NCBI GenBank assembly: GCA_949128115.1
Contig: OX421965.1
Span: 51,203,257-51,267,256, forward strand
Direction: 5' to 3'
DNA: 64,000 nucleotides
Source of the DNA: Anaspis maculata
Lineage: Eukaryota; Arthropoda; Insecta; Coleoptera; Scraptiidae
In this document: positions 11,901 through 23,770 of the stretch, piece after piece
Position numbering within the stretch: the first letter of the stretch is position 1
How the letters are laid out: each line of letters opens with the position of its first letter
Program-made: the position numbers and the translations under genes
Notes under the pieces: generated by a model
Database searches by the model: none
What the model was told of the DNA's origin: nothing
Seen by the model: only the letters and a program-made list of their open reading frames with translations

Positions 11901-14900
11901 TGAAAATGAAAGTCTATTGTTGATTTCTGCTAGGTACCTAATTTCAGTCCTTAGTTCCTCACCTATTAATACCTGAGTGATTTTTTTTTTCGTAGCGTGA
12001 ACCTAAACCTCAACGATTATTATTATTATTATCATTATCTAGAACCATGCAAGCCGGAGCTACATATCACTATGATAGAAATTAGAAATGTGTCTAAACT
12101 CTAAAGTAAAAGACTTGTTAATTTAGTAATATTAGTCTATTTCAGAACCAGATACCTTCTGTTGAATAATAGTAACAATAATGCTATATATGTATACTGA
12201 TTTTATTACAAAAGATACTAACTAAAAAATGTATAAAATGGAACATTTTTGGACAAAATAGCTATTTACGATACGAGTCTTAAAAGTGACAGGTATTATT
12301 TTGTGAGCGGGGACGCTTGCGAAACGAGCATTAGCGAGTAAAGCAACTCCGCGAACAAAATAAGACACTTTTATCGCGTGTATCGTACAGGATTTTATCT
12401 ACAATGGTCTTTGAAATGTTTGGTAAATGTCAGAATTTATTGAAAATATGACAGGAATGCGCAGAATCATCATTTTTTCACGTCGCCCATGACGACGTGC
12501 TAAAAGTGACGGGTATTATTTAACGCTTGTAGATAAAAACTTTTAAATGAATAAAACTACATATAATTATTTTCTAAACAAAACTTAAGATCAGATAGAT
12601 AAGGTATAGGTAACTTAAGTCACGTGTTACTAAAGGGTCATTCATAGAGTATTTCAGCGTTGGTTCCTGGTGCGGAACCATTGCTTGAAGATGTTTTCCA
12701 ATTATTTATCTGTACTCTACCTCTGTCCAGCAAGTCAGAGGGAAAAGGAAATATCACTGGGTGATTTGGTGTAGAAGACGCAGGTGCAGTTTTTTCCTTC
12801 AAGTTTTGCACCGCTTCAATAATGGCTTTCTTCCTGAAGCTACCTGAAACACATTGAGAAATGACCTTCAGCCCTACTTTAGTCAGTCAGAGTGGACTCA
12901 AAATTAATCTCGACTATAGAAAATTGTAAATTTCATACTTACAGAATATGGCGACGACGGACAACATCGTACTTGCAGTGTTCGTTCTTCGTCACTCTTT
13001 ACCGTCAGTCGGGGTAGCTAATCGAAAATCGTAACTTCTTCGAAGCACAATAAACTTTTGCACGTACTTAGTGGACAACAACGATGGCGGTCGAGCTGTA
13101 GTGCTTGCCGTCGCCTGATGCCGCAAGATTTTTCGCGAGAGGATTCATACTACGCTTGCTCAAAGACGCCGTTAAGCGTTGTTCATACTTTTTACGTTTT
13201 ATAAACGTTTTTGGCAAATCGTTTTTTGAACGTTCTCGTTCAAACGTCATCAGGACATTTATAAATACATGATGGATTTTGCCGAATGCTGGTAATTTAT
13301 GTAGGCAGGATTATTCAACCCAAAATTTTTAGTAGGTAGGTACATTCTTATTGTCTTCCATCAATGCACAACGCACAAACCACAAACGCACAAAATGTAG
13401 GAATAATAAAGTATTCATTTGTACTTTATATGAATAGGAAGCGTTGTATATTTACACTTACACAATGCGAGATAGATAGGAAACAGTGTTTTCAACACAA
13501 TTTTGAAAAAAGTTTCTTAAAAACAATTACTGAAACGTTCTCTCCGAAACGTCATGTTGATTTTAAACAATGAAAAACACATGTACGTTTTGCTGAAAAC
13601 ACTCATTCAAGTTATGAATTTTCAACGTGCAAGTTTTGAACATCAAAAAACTTTTGAAACAAAAACAATTTAAAAACGTTGACTTTCGAACGTTTGCTCA
13701 AACTCGTTATTCAACCGTTCAAAATATAACATCATATTCATTTATAAAAAGAAACGTTCAAATAACGTTTTCTAGCGAACGTTTGTTCATACTCGTTATT
13801 TAACTGTTAAAAATATAACATCACATTTACTTATAAAAAGGAACGTTCAAATAACGTTTTCTTGCGAACGTTTGCCGAAAATCATCCTGGGAACGTTACA
13901 TTAAGAACTGAAGAATGCCGTTTCCTTATTCACGTTACATTTATGTTCATAAATAGAACGTTTGGCAAATCACGTCACATTAACGTGTCTTGAACGGTTT
14001 TCAAGAACGTTATTTTCTGAACAACAAATATAACGTTCACAAACGTTCATATGATGTTTCATGTTTAGTGGGTAAGTATTAGTAACTTTTTATTATTCCC
14101 ATCGAAACAACAATGTACCTATAATTATTATATAATTATTGATAATAATTGCCAGTAAATCTCAAGAAGCTACCTAGGTATGTAAATAACTCGAAACTGC
14201 TTGAATAAGTTAGAAGGTAGGCACGGTTTGTAGCCACCATGCACCATTCCCCCACTTTCCCCTATTTTTTTCTTTAACAAAGTAACAAGGATCATTTCAA
14301 ACTATCATTCATTACAAATGGACAATTTTTTTCTAGGGTTTCAATGACGTCGGATTTCACGGCGGCAATGAGATTCCGACGCCCAACATCGACGCCTTGG
14401 CCTACAACGGCGTCATCCTGAACAATCACTACACCCAGGCTCTTTGCACGCCATCCCGGTCTGCATTCCTCACTGGAAAATACCCGATTCACTTGGGTAA
14501 GTAAGCCAATGACAATGACACTATTATCCTTTACATTATAAATAACGAAATGTAGCAACAATAGCAAGAGCAAGTAGCAGCTCAGTGAGATAATCATACA
14601 CATATTTTCCACGCGGGCATATTGAAAGAGAAAAAAGCGCGAAAAAATGTCAAGGGGAAACATGGAGAATTTATCTGGAGTAGAAAGTCAAACGCCGGTA
14701 GTAGAGTAAAACAATTAATGGAATGCATGAGTATATAATAATTTCTGATCTGGATTGATCGATCAGGATCTGATGGGAGGGGAAAAATCTGATAATAAGC
14801 AGAAAGACAATAATAAAATGACTCACAGAAAAAAATTCAATTAATTCAACAATATCGTGCAGATCCTGGTCGTAAGAACCAAGTAGGTAGGTACTTGGTA

Positions 14901-16979
14901 CCTATGGACAAAAAAATTTTTGGACGAAATCATATCATCTTAAATGGCATGTCCTTGCACGGTTAATTATGTATTTATCTATAATAAAATTTGTTGCAGA
15001 GTCATAAAACTCGATCGATTGTGATAGTTTTCCGTTTGTTAATTTTTTCAATGTTAAGGCGGTATAGGAAGGACATGGCCAAGGTTGCGGTCGGCGGTCA
15101 TCCGAAATGTTTAAGTAGTTAGTTAGCCGGTTTCGTCTTATTAAAAAATTGGAACTTTTAGCTAATTGAAACCCTCTGTTACAGGAATGCAACATTTGGT
15201 GATCCTTGAACCTGAACCATGGGGGCTGTCGCTAAACGAAACTCTACTTCCGCAACACCTGAAGAGGAACGGCTACGCCACCCACGCCGTCGGAAAATGG
15301 CACTTGGGCTTCTTCAGGAAAGAATATACGCCCACGTATCGTGGTTTCGACACACACTACGGTTACTGGCAGGGCCTGCAGGACTACTACGAGCACGACG
15401 TGCATGCTACGGTGAGAGGATTCATATTATTTTGCAATATGTAGAAAACATATTAAGTGATGTTGCAAATTCCAAATTTTACGTAAGAGATCATTAGGTA
15501 CTCACGGCAGATTTTTTACAGTTTACGCCAGAGCACGGGTACGACATGAGGCGCAACATGACCGTCGATTGGGATGCCAAAGGCAAATATTCCACAACAC
15601 TGTTTACTGAAGAAGCAGTTAGGCTCATCAAAGAACACGACACCTCGAACCCAATGTTCATGTACTTAGCCCACTTGGCACCACACACCGGAAACGACAA
15701 GGATCCCCTCCAAGCTCCCGATGAAGAAATAGCCAAATTTGCTCACATTGCCGACCCAGAACGAAGGATTTATGCTGCGATGGTCTCTATGCTGGACAAA
15801 AGCGTTGGAACCGTCATTTCAGCACTGAGAGAAAAACGCATGCTCGAAAATTCGATCATTTTGTTCATGTCCGACAACGGAGCCCAAACCGAAGGTGTTC
15901 ACGCCAACCACGGTTCGAACTACCCCTTCAGAGGCATGAAAAACTCCGCTTGGGAAGGCGCCCAAAGAGGAGCAGCAGCCATCTGGAGTCCGCTCATCAA
16001 GAAACCACAGCGAGTTTCCGAAAGTCTCATGCACATTTCCGACTGGCTCCCAACGTTCTTCTCAGCTGCCGGTTTGAATTCATCGCAACTCCCCGAAGGA
16101 TTAGACGGCAAAAATTTGTGGCAGTCCATTTCTGAAGGAACCAAAAGCCCGCGTACCGAGCTGATCTACAACATAGACGATGTCTGGAATTACGGCGCTG
16201 TCCGCCAAGGCGACTGGAAGTACGTCTACGGTTCCGCTACCAAAGGCGCTAAAGATTCCTGGTATGGCTCCTCTGGCAAACAACCCGAGTATTCCTACGA
16301 AGAAGAATCCGTGCTCAAGTCTCCGGTGGCCAGTGCTCTAGCGGGTTTAATAACTTACGAACAAATCCGCGAGAAGAACCAAGGTCACCAAGATATGAAC
16401 TTCAGCATTAATGTTCTAAACTTGGAGACCATCATGAAGATGCGTCAAGATGCGGAAATTAAATGTAAACAAGTCAATCCAGAAGACATTCCTGATGCAA
16501 ACAAGTGCGATCCGATGCAGTCTCCATGCCTCTTTAACCTTAAAGAGGATCCATGTGAGATGTTCAACTTGGCGAACGAAAGGCCCGTAGTCGTGATGAA
16601 CTTGGAAAATGAACTGATCAGGCAGAGGAGGACGGCTTTGCCCCCTAGGAACGTCCCTAGGGATCCAAATGCTGACCCTGCCAAGTGGAACGGTACTTGG
16701 ACCAACTGGCAAGACTGCGAGGACGTCCAGAAATTGAAGATTACCCACAATATGCTCTCGCCTCTGGCCATAGGACTGATTTCAGCTGCCTGCGTGGCAT
16801 TCCTTTTGGTCATTGTTATTTTGCTGACCATCACAGCTAAGAACGCGCAGAAGAAAAAACAAACGGAGACTTTATTCGAGGAATCGATTGCTACAGAGAT
16901 GGAACCGAAAAAGATGTCTGTTTTTGAAGATAGAGAATTGAGAAATGACTTCCGAAATGACTTCAGAACGCTCGAATGA
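8998..16979 (+). CDS. arylsulfatase B-like sulfatase, membrane-anchored (4 coding exons)
   Basis: Coding exons are 8998-9090, 14337-14496, 15185-15411 and 15522-16979; all introns are GT-AG and frames join cleanly to give 645 aa. Residues 1-17 form a signal peptide. The sulfatase fold starts with metal ligands D29/D30. C68 in CTPSR is the cysteine the family converts to formylglycine, and TGKYP follows. K122 and H124 lie in VGKWHLG, H215 in HLAPHTG, and D278/N279 in SDNGAQ complete the expected site. Family members hydrolyse sulfate esters, classically N-acetylgalactosamine 4-sulfate in dermatan/chondroitin sulfate, in lysosomes. A hydrophobic helix at about 574-600 and a charged tail of about 45 residues suggest a type I membrane form, unlike soluble mammalian ARSB. 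The CTPSR signature and overall layout make the family firm; substrate is inferred. Intron 1 (5.2 kb) hosts a transposon. Confidence 0.93.
9091..11436. other. intron 1 of the sulfatase gene, left part
   Basis: This is AT-rich intronic sequence. A single TACAGGGTATCCCAG motif at about 9577 resembles the ends of the CAGGGTG fold-back elements elsewhere in the window, but no partner end is seen. A G-rich run lies near 9490. Confidence 0.6.
11437..14072. mobile_element. 2.6-kb DNA element with AACGTT-packed subterminal regions
   Basis: The ends CCCACTAAAC (11437-11446) and GTTTAGTGGG (14063-14072) are exact inverted repeats flanked by TA on both sides (11435-11436 and 14073-14074). The outer few hundred bases on each side carry dozens of AACGTT or ACGTTC words, often as inverted pairs; the centre (about 11,800-13,000) lacks them. 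No transposase is visible. It sits in intron 1 of the sulfatase gene. Architecture matches the element at 41873-45011. The superfamily is not identified; the TA flank suggests, but does not prove, an IS630/Tc1-like target choice. Confidence 0.7.
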
Positions 16980-17136
16980 TGAGCTAAGACTTCAACAGGC
17001 GAACCAAAAATTTGTTCAGTATTAGGGTTCAGGCTCTGCTTCCTGTGGAAGTACCTTGAAGTCGTGAATAAGTATACAAAGATGTAAATATGTACATATT
17101 TATTTTGTAGATAGATGAATGTAATTTATAATGAGA

Positions 17137-17184
17137 AATAAAAATCAAAAAATACTTATTATATGTTTTATAAATGTTAATAAA
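17137..17184 (+). terminator. polyadenylation signals of the sulfatase gene
   Basis: AATAAA occurs at 17137-17142 and again at 17179-17184, 160-200 bases after the stop codon. Either could direct cleavage; the second is followed by a T-rich stretch. Confidence 0.65.
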
Positions 17185-17189
17185 ATATT

Positions 17190-18800
17190 TTTCAGTTTCC
17201 AGCTATAGTGCAATTCAAATTAAATGGCATCTTAAGCGGCTCTAAAATTTGACGTTTGCGAGAGAAATAGAGCGTTTTCTAAGTTGAATCGAGTTTAATG
17301 GAAGCTTTCCATAAATTTGTGAACGTTTGATGACAATAATCTACTACCTATGTAAAACCGGATTTCGAAATCATATTACTTCTAACGCATATGTCAAATT
17401 TCACAGCCACCCGAGATGTCATTCCATTTGAATTGTACTACACATTGGTATGGTATAATACCTAAGTACTTAGGTTAAGAACACAAAAGTAGATCTATTT
17501 ATTTCAAGTTCTATATTCAATAGAGTCGTTGTTAATGACTATTTGTAAAAAACTATTAGCACATGGATGGCTGCAACGTAAATAGACCGAAATAAACACT
17601 AACATGGTAATTGAAGGCGTTCGACTGAACACTTCAAACAATGTAATCTAGGGTCTTATACATAAGAGAACCACAAAATACGATTTCAATGGTTCACGGT
17701 GATGCCTTAGTGAATAAAAAAACACTGCTCAGTTGAAATGTTGAGATAGTTATTTATTTTCGATACGAGAGCGCAGTTTCAGGCCCGAATCTCTGTTTGA
17801 TAAGCTTGAGACGCAGCCGATGTGAAATATGGAATAATTTCGACTTACAGAAAGGGAATGAGAATTCAGTTGGAAATATGAAATCAACATAAATATTTCT
17901 CGACAAATCCTAGCCCAGTGCGAATCGATAATCTGAATAATAAAATTGTTAGGTACTCTGAATATGACAGTTCATAGTTCAGCTGTGGCAAATTTCTTAA
18001 TTTACCATTCTCGAGTACACCAGATGATATTTATACAAACCAAACCTTACGCCATCGTCTTTCTAACGTAGGTTGCTAGAAATGCTGCTGTTAGCGGCAT
18101 TTTGATGTCCGTCTGCCCACCGGTCTAACTGTCTAATTTATCAATTAATAGCTCCTGAACGAGAAGACCTACCAAAAATCGACAATGATTGTAATGATTG
18201 CTTATGCTCAAGAGGATGCAGTTTTGTGACACGAGCCTTAGCATCTAAATGAGTTTCTGATGGCCACTGGACGTTACACGAGAGCAGAATGCCTACTATG
18301 ATTTACTCAACTGGTAGAGTGGTAAATATGCACAATTGAATAATAATTATTATTATTTACATTATATTATTCAGTGCCTCCGTTGAATAAAATAAGTCTT
18401 TTGACCATTGGCTGTTGCCCAGGTAATAACAAGTGTAACGAAGTGTTTATGGATTTTTTTTCACTACTAGCCGTGAAGTACATCATTATTAACCTGTTTC
18501 TCAACTAAGATCGCGATTTTCAAGTTGTAAAAAAATTCTACATAAACCACGGTCGAGAAAATTATTGTAGCTTCAGGGCCTTATATCCCTCAGCTGCGCT
18601 TCGGGATCTAAACTGGCGCTCCAGCTATAATAATACTTTCTCAACCTTGGTATATAATATACTATTACAGAATCGCACCGCTGCGCGCTGTAGTTCAATT
18701 ACAGATTTATAGGACAATAATGAATGCTTGTTCTACTAAATTAGGTATATATTATATCTCTGTGTAGTCTTAGTTTTTGAACTAAAATCAAGACATTGTG
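17190..18800. other. intergenic region between convergent genes
   Basis: The sulfatase gene and the dsRNA-binding gene converge here. Two small structures are visible: 18181-18290, which shares AGGATGCAGTTTTG and a nearby ACACGAGCCTTA-type word with the hairpin at 45590-45705, and a hairpin at about 18551-18650 whose arms share GAGAAA, TTATTGTAGCT and their complements. No gene is recognised. Confidence 0.5.
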
Positions 18801-18804
18801 AGCA

Positions 18805-20911
18805 CTAACCAAGTAGCGATATTTTTGAAAGTGAACATCCATTTTTCTTTACGAGGAGAACACTGTGTAGTGCCTCTTTCATTGCATCTTGTCTTGTTTT
18901 TCCTGATCCACATAGCGTAAAATCTGAATCGTTCAGAATCACAGCAACCACAAAATATCCATCTATGGCAGGAAGATCTTTCACTTTATATTCAATATTT
19001 TGGTTCCGCAGTTCCTGCTTCATCAGTTCAAGAGAATGAGGCACAATCTGGAAGAAAAACATTTTTTTAGTTCTCCTCTTATATAAGACCATCTTATATC
19101 TTCTTATTGGTTCTACCACCTTCAGACCAGATCTTACGGCTGGGTCCGTATCCCTCCCCTACATACCTGTATAGAAGAGTCAGCATACAAAATGCTGTCC
19201 TCCTTTCTTTGGCACGTATTTGGTGTAGTCGACAAGGACTGGAATAGGTGGATCATTTTTTCGCTGTTTTCAACGTTAACTTCGTGTCTAACAACAGCTG
19301 TCTTCTTGTACTGCTGCAGTAGCTTTGGACCGTCGATATTTATTCTGAAAAATGCCAACATGAGAAAGTTATATTACGCGTTCAGCTTTTATTGTCAACA
19401 CAGTAGGCGAGCATGGTGTGACAGAATCCACCCTGTAACAGCGCTGTCAGTGGGATGCCAGAGTTTAGGTTATGCATCATTTTCTGGGATTGTCGCTTTA
19501 CTTCAAAATTCACAACGATGTTGCAAGTTTATTTTTGGCCGCTAAATGCCCGTATGACATGCCATCTGATCCGATGCTCACATAAGAGGCTCTTCAAAGA
19601 TTTTATAGGCGGAACGAAGACGTTGCTCCAACCTGCCTTCTCAGCAGGTAAATATTTAGATGGGTACAGACTTCAGCAGGCAGTCTACAGACACTAGTGG
19701 CAAAAGTACCGCGGCTAGTTAAAAGGCAACATTGCTTTGCTTCACCTGACACAAGTTGGGAGAATATTCTGAAGAGAATACTCGCGTACGGGTTCGAATT
19801 TTAAACGCACACTGTTCAAGTTTATTACTGCGTACTACATCAAATACACGCCAACAATTATTTACGCTTGGAAATGTCGCTGAGACTATCGCTTCTTATC
19901 CGCTTGCTGTCTCTTCCAATTCAATACTGCCTGTGAGCGAGCTGACGGTTGATGTCTTATATAGGCCTCCGAAGTGTTCCCGAACTTTCCATCATCTTCC
20001 AGCAAACTCGACAGTGACCCGGCATACGATTTTCTAGGCGACTCCCGAATAATCTCACACATTTCGCGTATAATTCTGCCGTGCTCTAGAGCCGGCGCCG
20101 CCGCCAAATGGACAGATGTGTCTTGATCAGGCGTTGGGTTTCCATGTATTCCAATGCCATCACGTATACTCTAGAAATGTCCAGAGCTCCGCGCATTTGT
20201 ACACTGCGGCTGTGGAAGAGTCTGGAAATATCGCGTGTTTACCAGATTGCACGGGAACCGTCGCTTGTAGCAATACAATGACACTGACTAATAGCTGTAA
20301 TGTCTCATGTATCAATAAGTGATATCTGGGTGATTTAATTCTTGAAAAAAACTGAAAACAAAATTCCAGGTCCTGCTGTGTTGAAAATAAAAACAGAACT
20401 GAAGAATGATATCATGATATTTTTTTGATATCACTCACATCTCAAGCATGGCCTTTGCAGATTCCTGTTTCGCATCCTTTTTATTCAGCGCCATTCCTTC
20501 GCATTTGTGGCCAAGAAATTCACATTGGAACACAAACTGGCCCCCGGTATTATAGCAAGTGAGGAAGTTGTATTTTGGGTAATTCATTCCGTACTTTGAA
20601 GAATATTCGTTGAGTTCTCCTACATAGTTTTTACACTGCGGTTCCTGGTGATGTATTATGATTCTTGTGGTCGTTCTTTGCTCCACTGCAGGGAGAAGGC
20701 ACCCACCACCGGTCAAGATGTCGAAAGCTTTTTTAGCAGCTTCTTGCTTAGCACTTTTTTTATTCGCACCATGGCCCACGGCTTGTACGCCATTTGCTCT
20801 ACAAATGCACGTGAACCTTACTCCGAAACCTTCTTCTTCGTAAACGGGAAGTGGCAAGTGTTTGGCAGCCAAGTATTCCTGAAGACAGGAAATCAGATTT
20901 CTCGCGGTCAT
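18805..20911 (-). CDS. double-stranded RNA-binding protein, R2D2/Loquacious-like (3 coding exons)
   Basis: Coding exons on the - strand are 20911-20439, 19344-19167 and 19047-18805; GT-AG introns join in frame to give 297 aa. The ATG at 20909-20911 lies just inside an exon whose acceptor is at 20921/20922, so a 5' UTR exon lies upstream. A first dsRNA-binding domain fills residues 3-66 (CLQEYL start, KKSAKQEAAKKA end at 51-62). A second fills 95-157 (YVGELNEY start, KKDAKQESAKAML end). Residues 220-290 form a weaker third domain (GKTRQDAMKEALHSVLL) of the kind used for protein contacts. A dsRBD beginning at residue 3 and about 300 aa length fit R2D2, which helps Dicer-2 load siRNA; Loquacious or a PACT/TRBP-like paralog is the alternative. 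The intron between exons 1 and 2 carries a solo LTR. Confidence 0.82.
19776..20272 (-). mobile_element. solo LTR (gypsy-like family), in an intron
   Basis: This is an antisense copy of the LTR family at 27128-27651. It shows the reverse complements of the GTACGCG end, the polyadenylation region, the TATATAAG box (about 19953), the TGTCCAxxTGGCGG stretch (about 20105) and the start region (CGCTTGTAGCA at the right edge). Its terminal bases are more diverged than in the other copies. It is in the same orientation as the host gene. No internal retroelement region is present. Confidence 0.7.
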
Positions 20912-21197
20912 GCTGATAAATCTGGAACAATTCAAAGTATTAGTAAAATGGATGTTGAATAACAATCAATTTTTGCATCACCCTGTACTCGAGAACTCTC
21001 CTCAAATAATTCGACATACAACAAAATCATACTAAATACGACCCGCTGAACTGTGATTTGAGTGACTTGAGAGATTTTCTTTCCAAGTTCCCAAGCCTGA
21101 ACTGCTATAGAAAATCTTAAAAACTTCGCAGTTGGTTGCCCTGGCGATGTTCGACACAGTAATTCGCGACCAACGACACACGATGTCATTCAGGCAA

Positions 21198-21205
21198 CTT
21201 TTATA
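21198..21205 (-). promoter_or_regulatory. candidate TATA box of the dsRNA-binding gene
   Basis: On the - strand this reads TATAAAAG. It is about 290 bases upstream of the start codon, leaving room for a 5' UTR exon and short intron ending at the acceptor near 20922. The exact start and the 5' UTR donor are not determined. Confidence 0.4.
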
Positions 21206-21221
21206 GTATATTATATACCAA

Positions 21222-21308
21222 GTTCCCAAAGTACTACGTTATGGCACTGAGTGGTGCGGGTTGCACCACGTTATGCACCACGAGGTGACATAAAGGTACT
21301 TTGGGAAC
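21222..21308. repeat. 87-bp palindrome beside the dsRNA-binding gene promoter
   Basis: GTTCCCAAAGTAC (21222-21234) and GTACTTTGGGAAC (21296-21308) are exact inverted copies. Further in, ACGTTATG and nested GTGGTG/CACCAC words extend the pairing. It lies immediately upstream of the candidate TATA box. It could be a tiny MITE or a regulatory hairpin; no target duplication is clear. Confidence 0.55.
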
Positions 21309-21309
21309 G

Positions 21310-22057
21310 AGGCATATACACTATTTTATATAAAATCGTGCCGAAAACGCAGGTAAAATAGAACGAGGGAAATCTATGAAATATATAAATTAATATCTAT
21401 ACACCGTTTGAAACAAACTAATTAAAAATTTTCTTTATGACAACATCAAGTTTGAAAAAAAATTGACGGGTATATTTTCGTCAGCCTCATATCCTCTGTC
21501 CATCCAGTATTTTCCACTTCTAATTTGTGTAGACTGTAGAATCATCTCGAGAATTATGGAAAGTGACGGTAGTGATGAATTGATGATAGTGAAGGCCTAC
21601 CATTAGAAGTTGCATTAGCTGCAAAGGAAGCAACCCTCGACTTGCTCTCAGACAGAATCATAGATACCTACCTGCAGTTTATATATTTGCAGTGTAAACA
21701 GTTTATAGCACTCGTACCATTTATAACACTAGTGCTATAAAGTGGCACTTTCGAAATGATTTTCGTCGCTATAATAACACATTTTCGACACAATTTTATA
21801 TAAAAATGCATTTTTTGCAAATTTTTGCTGCATACAGACGGAAAATTTTTGCGAGGCGTAATGTTTGATGCACTTTTCAATTTTATTGGGGAATTGGTGC
21901 AATTTTCCAACCTGTTTTTGATTTTAGTCAACGAGAAGAATCAAAATAAACATTTGATACTCGAGAAAAATGAATCTAACCTCTTGAAGCGAGTTCGATT
22001 CTTTGATGCTTCAAATGCGATGTCGTCGTTCCAAGAAGTGTTGAAATGGGAGCATAG
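21310..22057. other. intergenic, nothing recognised
   Basis: AT-rich stretch upstream of the - strand gene. Open frames here have no recognisable domain. Confidence 0.4.
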
Positions 22058-22330
22058 ATCCTTTGGTCCGCTTCAGCCAAAAAGGAGCGGCAAATTCTTA
22101 AGGAAGAATTATTAGCAAAACATGGAGCTCTGCAGCGGATCGCCATTGCAACACAACATTCTCTTCACACTGTTCTAGAGGGGATAACCAACAGTCCACT
22201 CTGCGACTGTATAGCGGATGAGTCACAAACGGTGAACCACATTGTGAGCCTGTGTCCGACAAGACGATATGCAAGCTCAACAACGCACTCTTTGTCTCTC
22301 CTTTCAACCCCAAATTTCCACTCTAAACAG
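22058..22330 (+). mobile_element. 3' end fragment of a non-LTR retrotransposon (LINE) reading frame
   Basis: An open frame from 22058 reads through QRIAIATQHSLHTVL, then SPLCDCIADESQTVNHIV, then SLCPTRRY. The C-D-C ... H-I-V ... C-P pattern is the typical terminal cysteine-histidine motif that follows the RNase H or reverse transcriptase region in jockey/I-like LINEs. Upstream reverse transcriptase motifs are absent, so this is a 5'-truncated relic. Confidence 0.6.
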
Positions 22331-22439
22331 CTTGATGTTCTTTACACTAGTAGAATAAGTATGGTAAAGTTATATGCATTATGCATTAATTGTGTACCTA
22401 TACCAGATTCTCTGTGTATCGAGTTATAACTAATAATAA

Positions 22440-23100
22440 TATAGTAATTGGTTCAGTTTGTTACTTCCCCGACCGACCACCCAACGAGCAGGGAAAGTAT
22501 TGTGAACGCGCTCAATTTTTTTTTTCTTTTTTTCGACGAATATATCCGTTTTGAGGTCCCCTATGACAATTAAGACCATTCCCTGTATGTATGTCTGTAA
22601 CCTCTCACGATAACAGCCGCAACGGTCATCCAATCGACTTAAAATTTGGTATACGGACATGGTTTCATCGTCGAATGAGCCCATTCGTTTTTGGCTATCA
22701 TCTGTCAAACGAAAGTGTCATTATCAAAAAATGACAGAAGCTATATCTGACGAAACTCGACTTGCAATATGCCGTTTGAAAGCCCATAAGAAACTGTATT
22801 CAGAACAGTTGAAAGTATTGCCCTATCTGTCATCTGTCAAATAATAAAAAATGTCAAAGTTCAAAACTTTACCATTTAATTATTATTCAAAATCTATCTG
22901 ATGGATTTGGACCAAATTTGGCAGGAAGTAACACGACAAAAGGGTCAAATCTAGTTTGCAGTTGCATTTTCCCACCATTTTCCAGTCGAGCCTTATGAAT
23001 TTTTTAAATTTCTCCTATCAAATATTGTTTCCAATATTAGAAACAATACATTCATGATCCAGAATAATTCTCCATGAAGATCGAGAATTTGTCTGGTGAT
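22440..23100. other. dispersed low-complexity repeat, unclassified
   Basis: This segment starts with a polypyrimidine stretch and reads into wording that continues the gene-poor repeat at 23105-23770 (phrases such as TTGGACCAAATTTGG). No coding capacity is recognised. Confidence 0.35.
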
Positions 23101-23104
23101 GTTG

Positions 23105-23770
23105 GATAATAACTATATCGGCTTCTCTGAAAGTGGTCGATTTGAGCGAAATTTGCAGGCGATGTGAAATTCATCAAGATCCATCTCATTTTCGACCATT
23201 GATACTTCGCCGTCATCTTGTATTCTCCAGATTGAACATGTTTCAAAGTGATAGAGCTAGAAGAATTATGCCTCAACGAAAAGAGATATCGATGTGGTGC
23301 AAACGCCAATCGAATGCGTACGTGTCCACCATATGAAGTTGATCAATGATTTTTGTCACTTATCCGCCATCTTTGATCCGCCATTTTGAATTTCTAAGGA
23401 AAGTGGTCCGATTTGAGTGAAATTCGCAGGCGATGTGAATTTCATCAAAATACATCCGATTTTGGACAAATGATGCTCTGCCGCCAACTTGACCGCCATA
23501 TTGAAATTTCTTATCAGTAACGATTTTCATGGAGCTTGGAACTTACCGTTGTTTTGTATGATCAGTCTTATTTTCCAGTTGAATTTCAACATTCCGCCGC
23601 CATCTTGGCCGCCATATGGAATCTCTTATTAGTGGAACAATTTTCATAAAACTTGGAACTTTCCCTTGTCTAGTACGATCATTCTGATTTTCAGGCCAAA
23701 TTTCATGATTCTGCCACTATGTTGGCCTCCATATTGAAATTTCTGCCCAAATAATGGTAGAATCCTCATA
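23105..23770. repeat. diverged tandem repeat, about 117-bp period
   Basis: A unit containing CCGCCATCTTGGCCGCCATA followed by TTGAAATTTCTTA occurs at about 23480, 23597 and 23714. An earlier pair (about 23128 and 23403) repeats GGTCGATTTGAGYGAAAT and GCAGGCGATGTGAA. Copies are roughly 75-85 percent alike by eye. It is non-coding and the family is not recognised. Confidence 0.6.

Noticed and set aside
12290..12540. A possible separate small element with GTGACAGGTATTATTTTG and GTGACGGGTATTATTTAA words
   Set aside because: The two copies are in direct orientation and short, and no ends or target duplication could be found.
14292..14663. A 123-codon frame on the - strand
   Set aside because: It is the opposite-strand shadow of sulfatase exon 2, whose catalytic motif and splice sites are clear.
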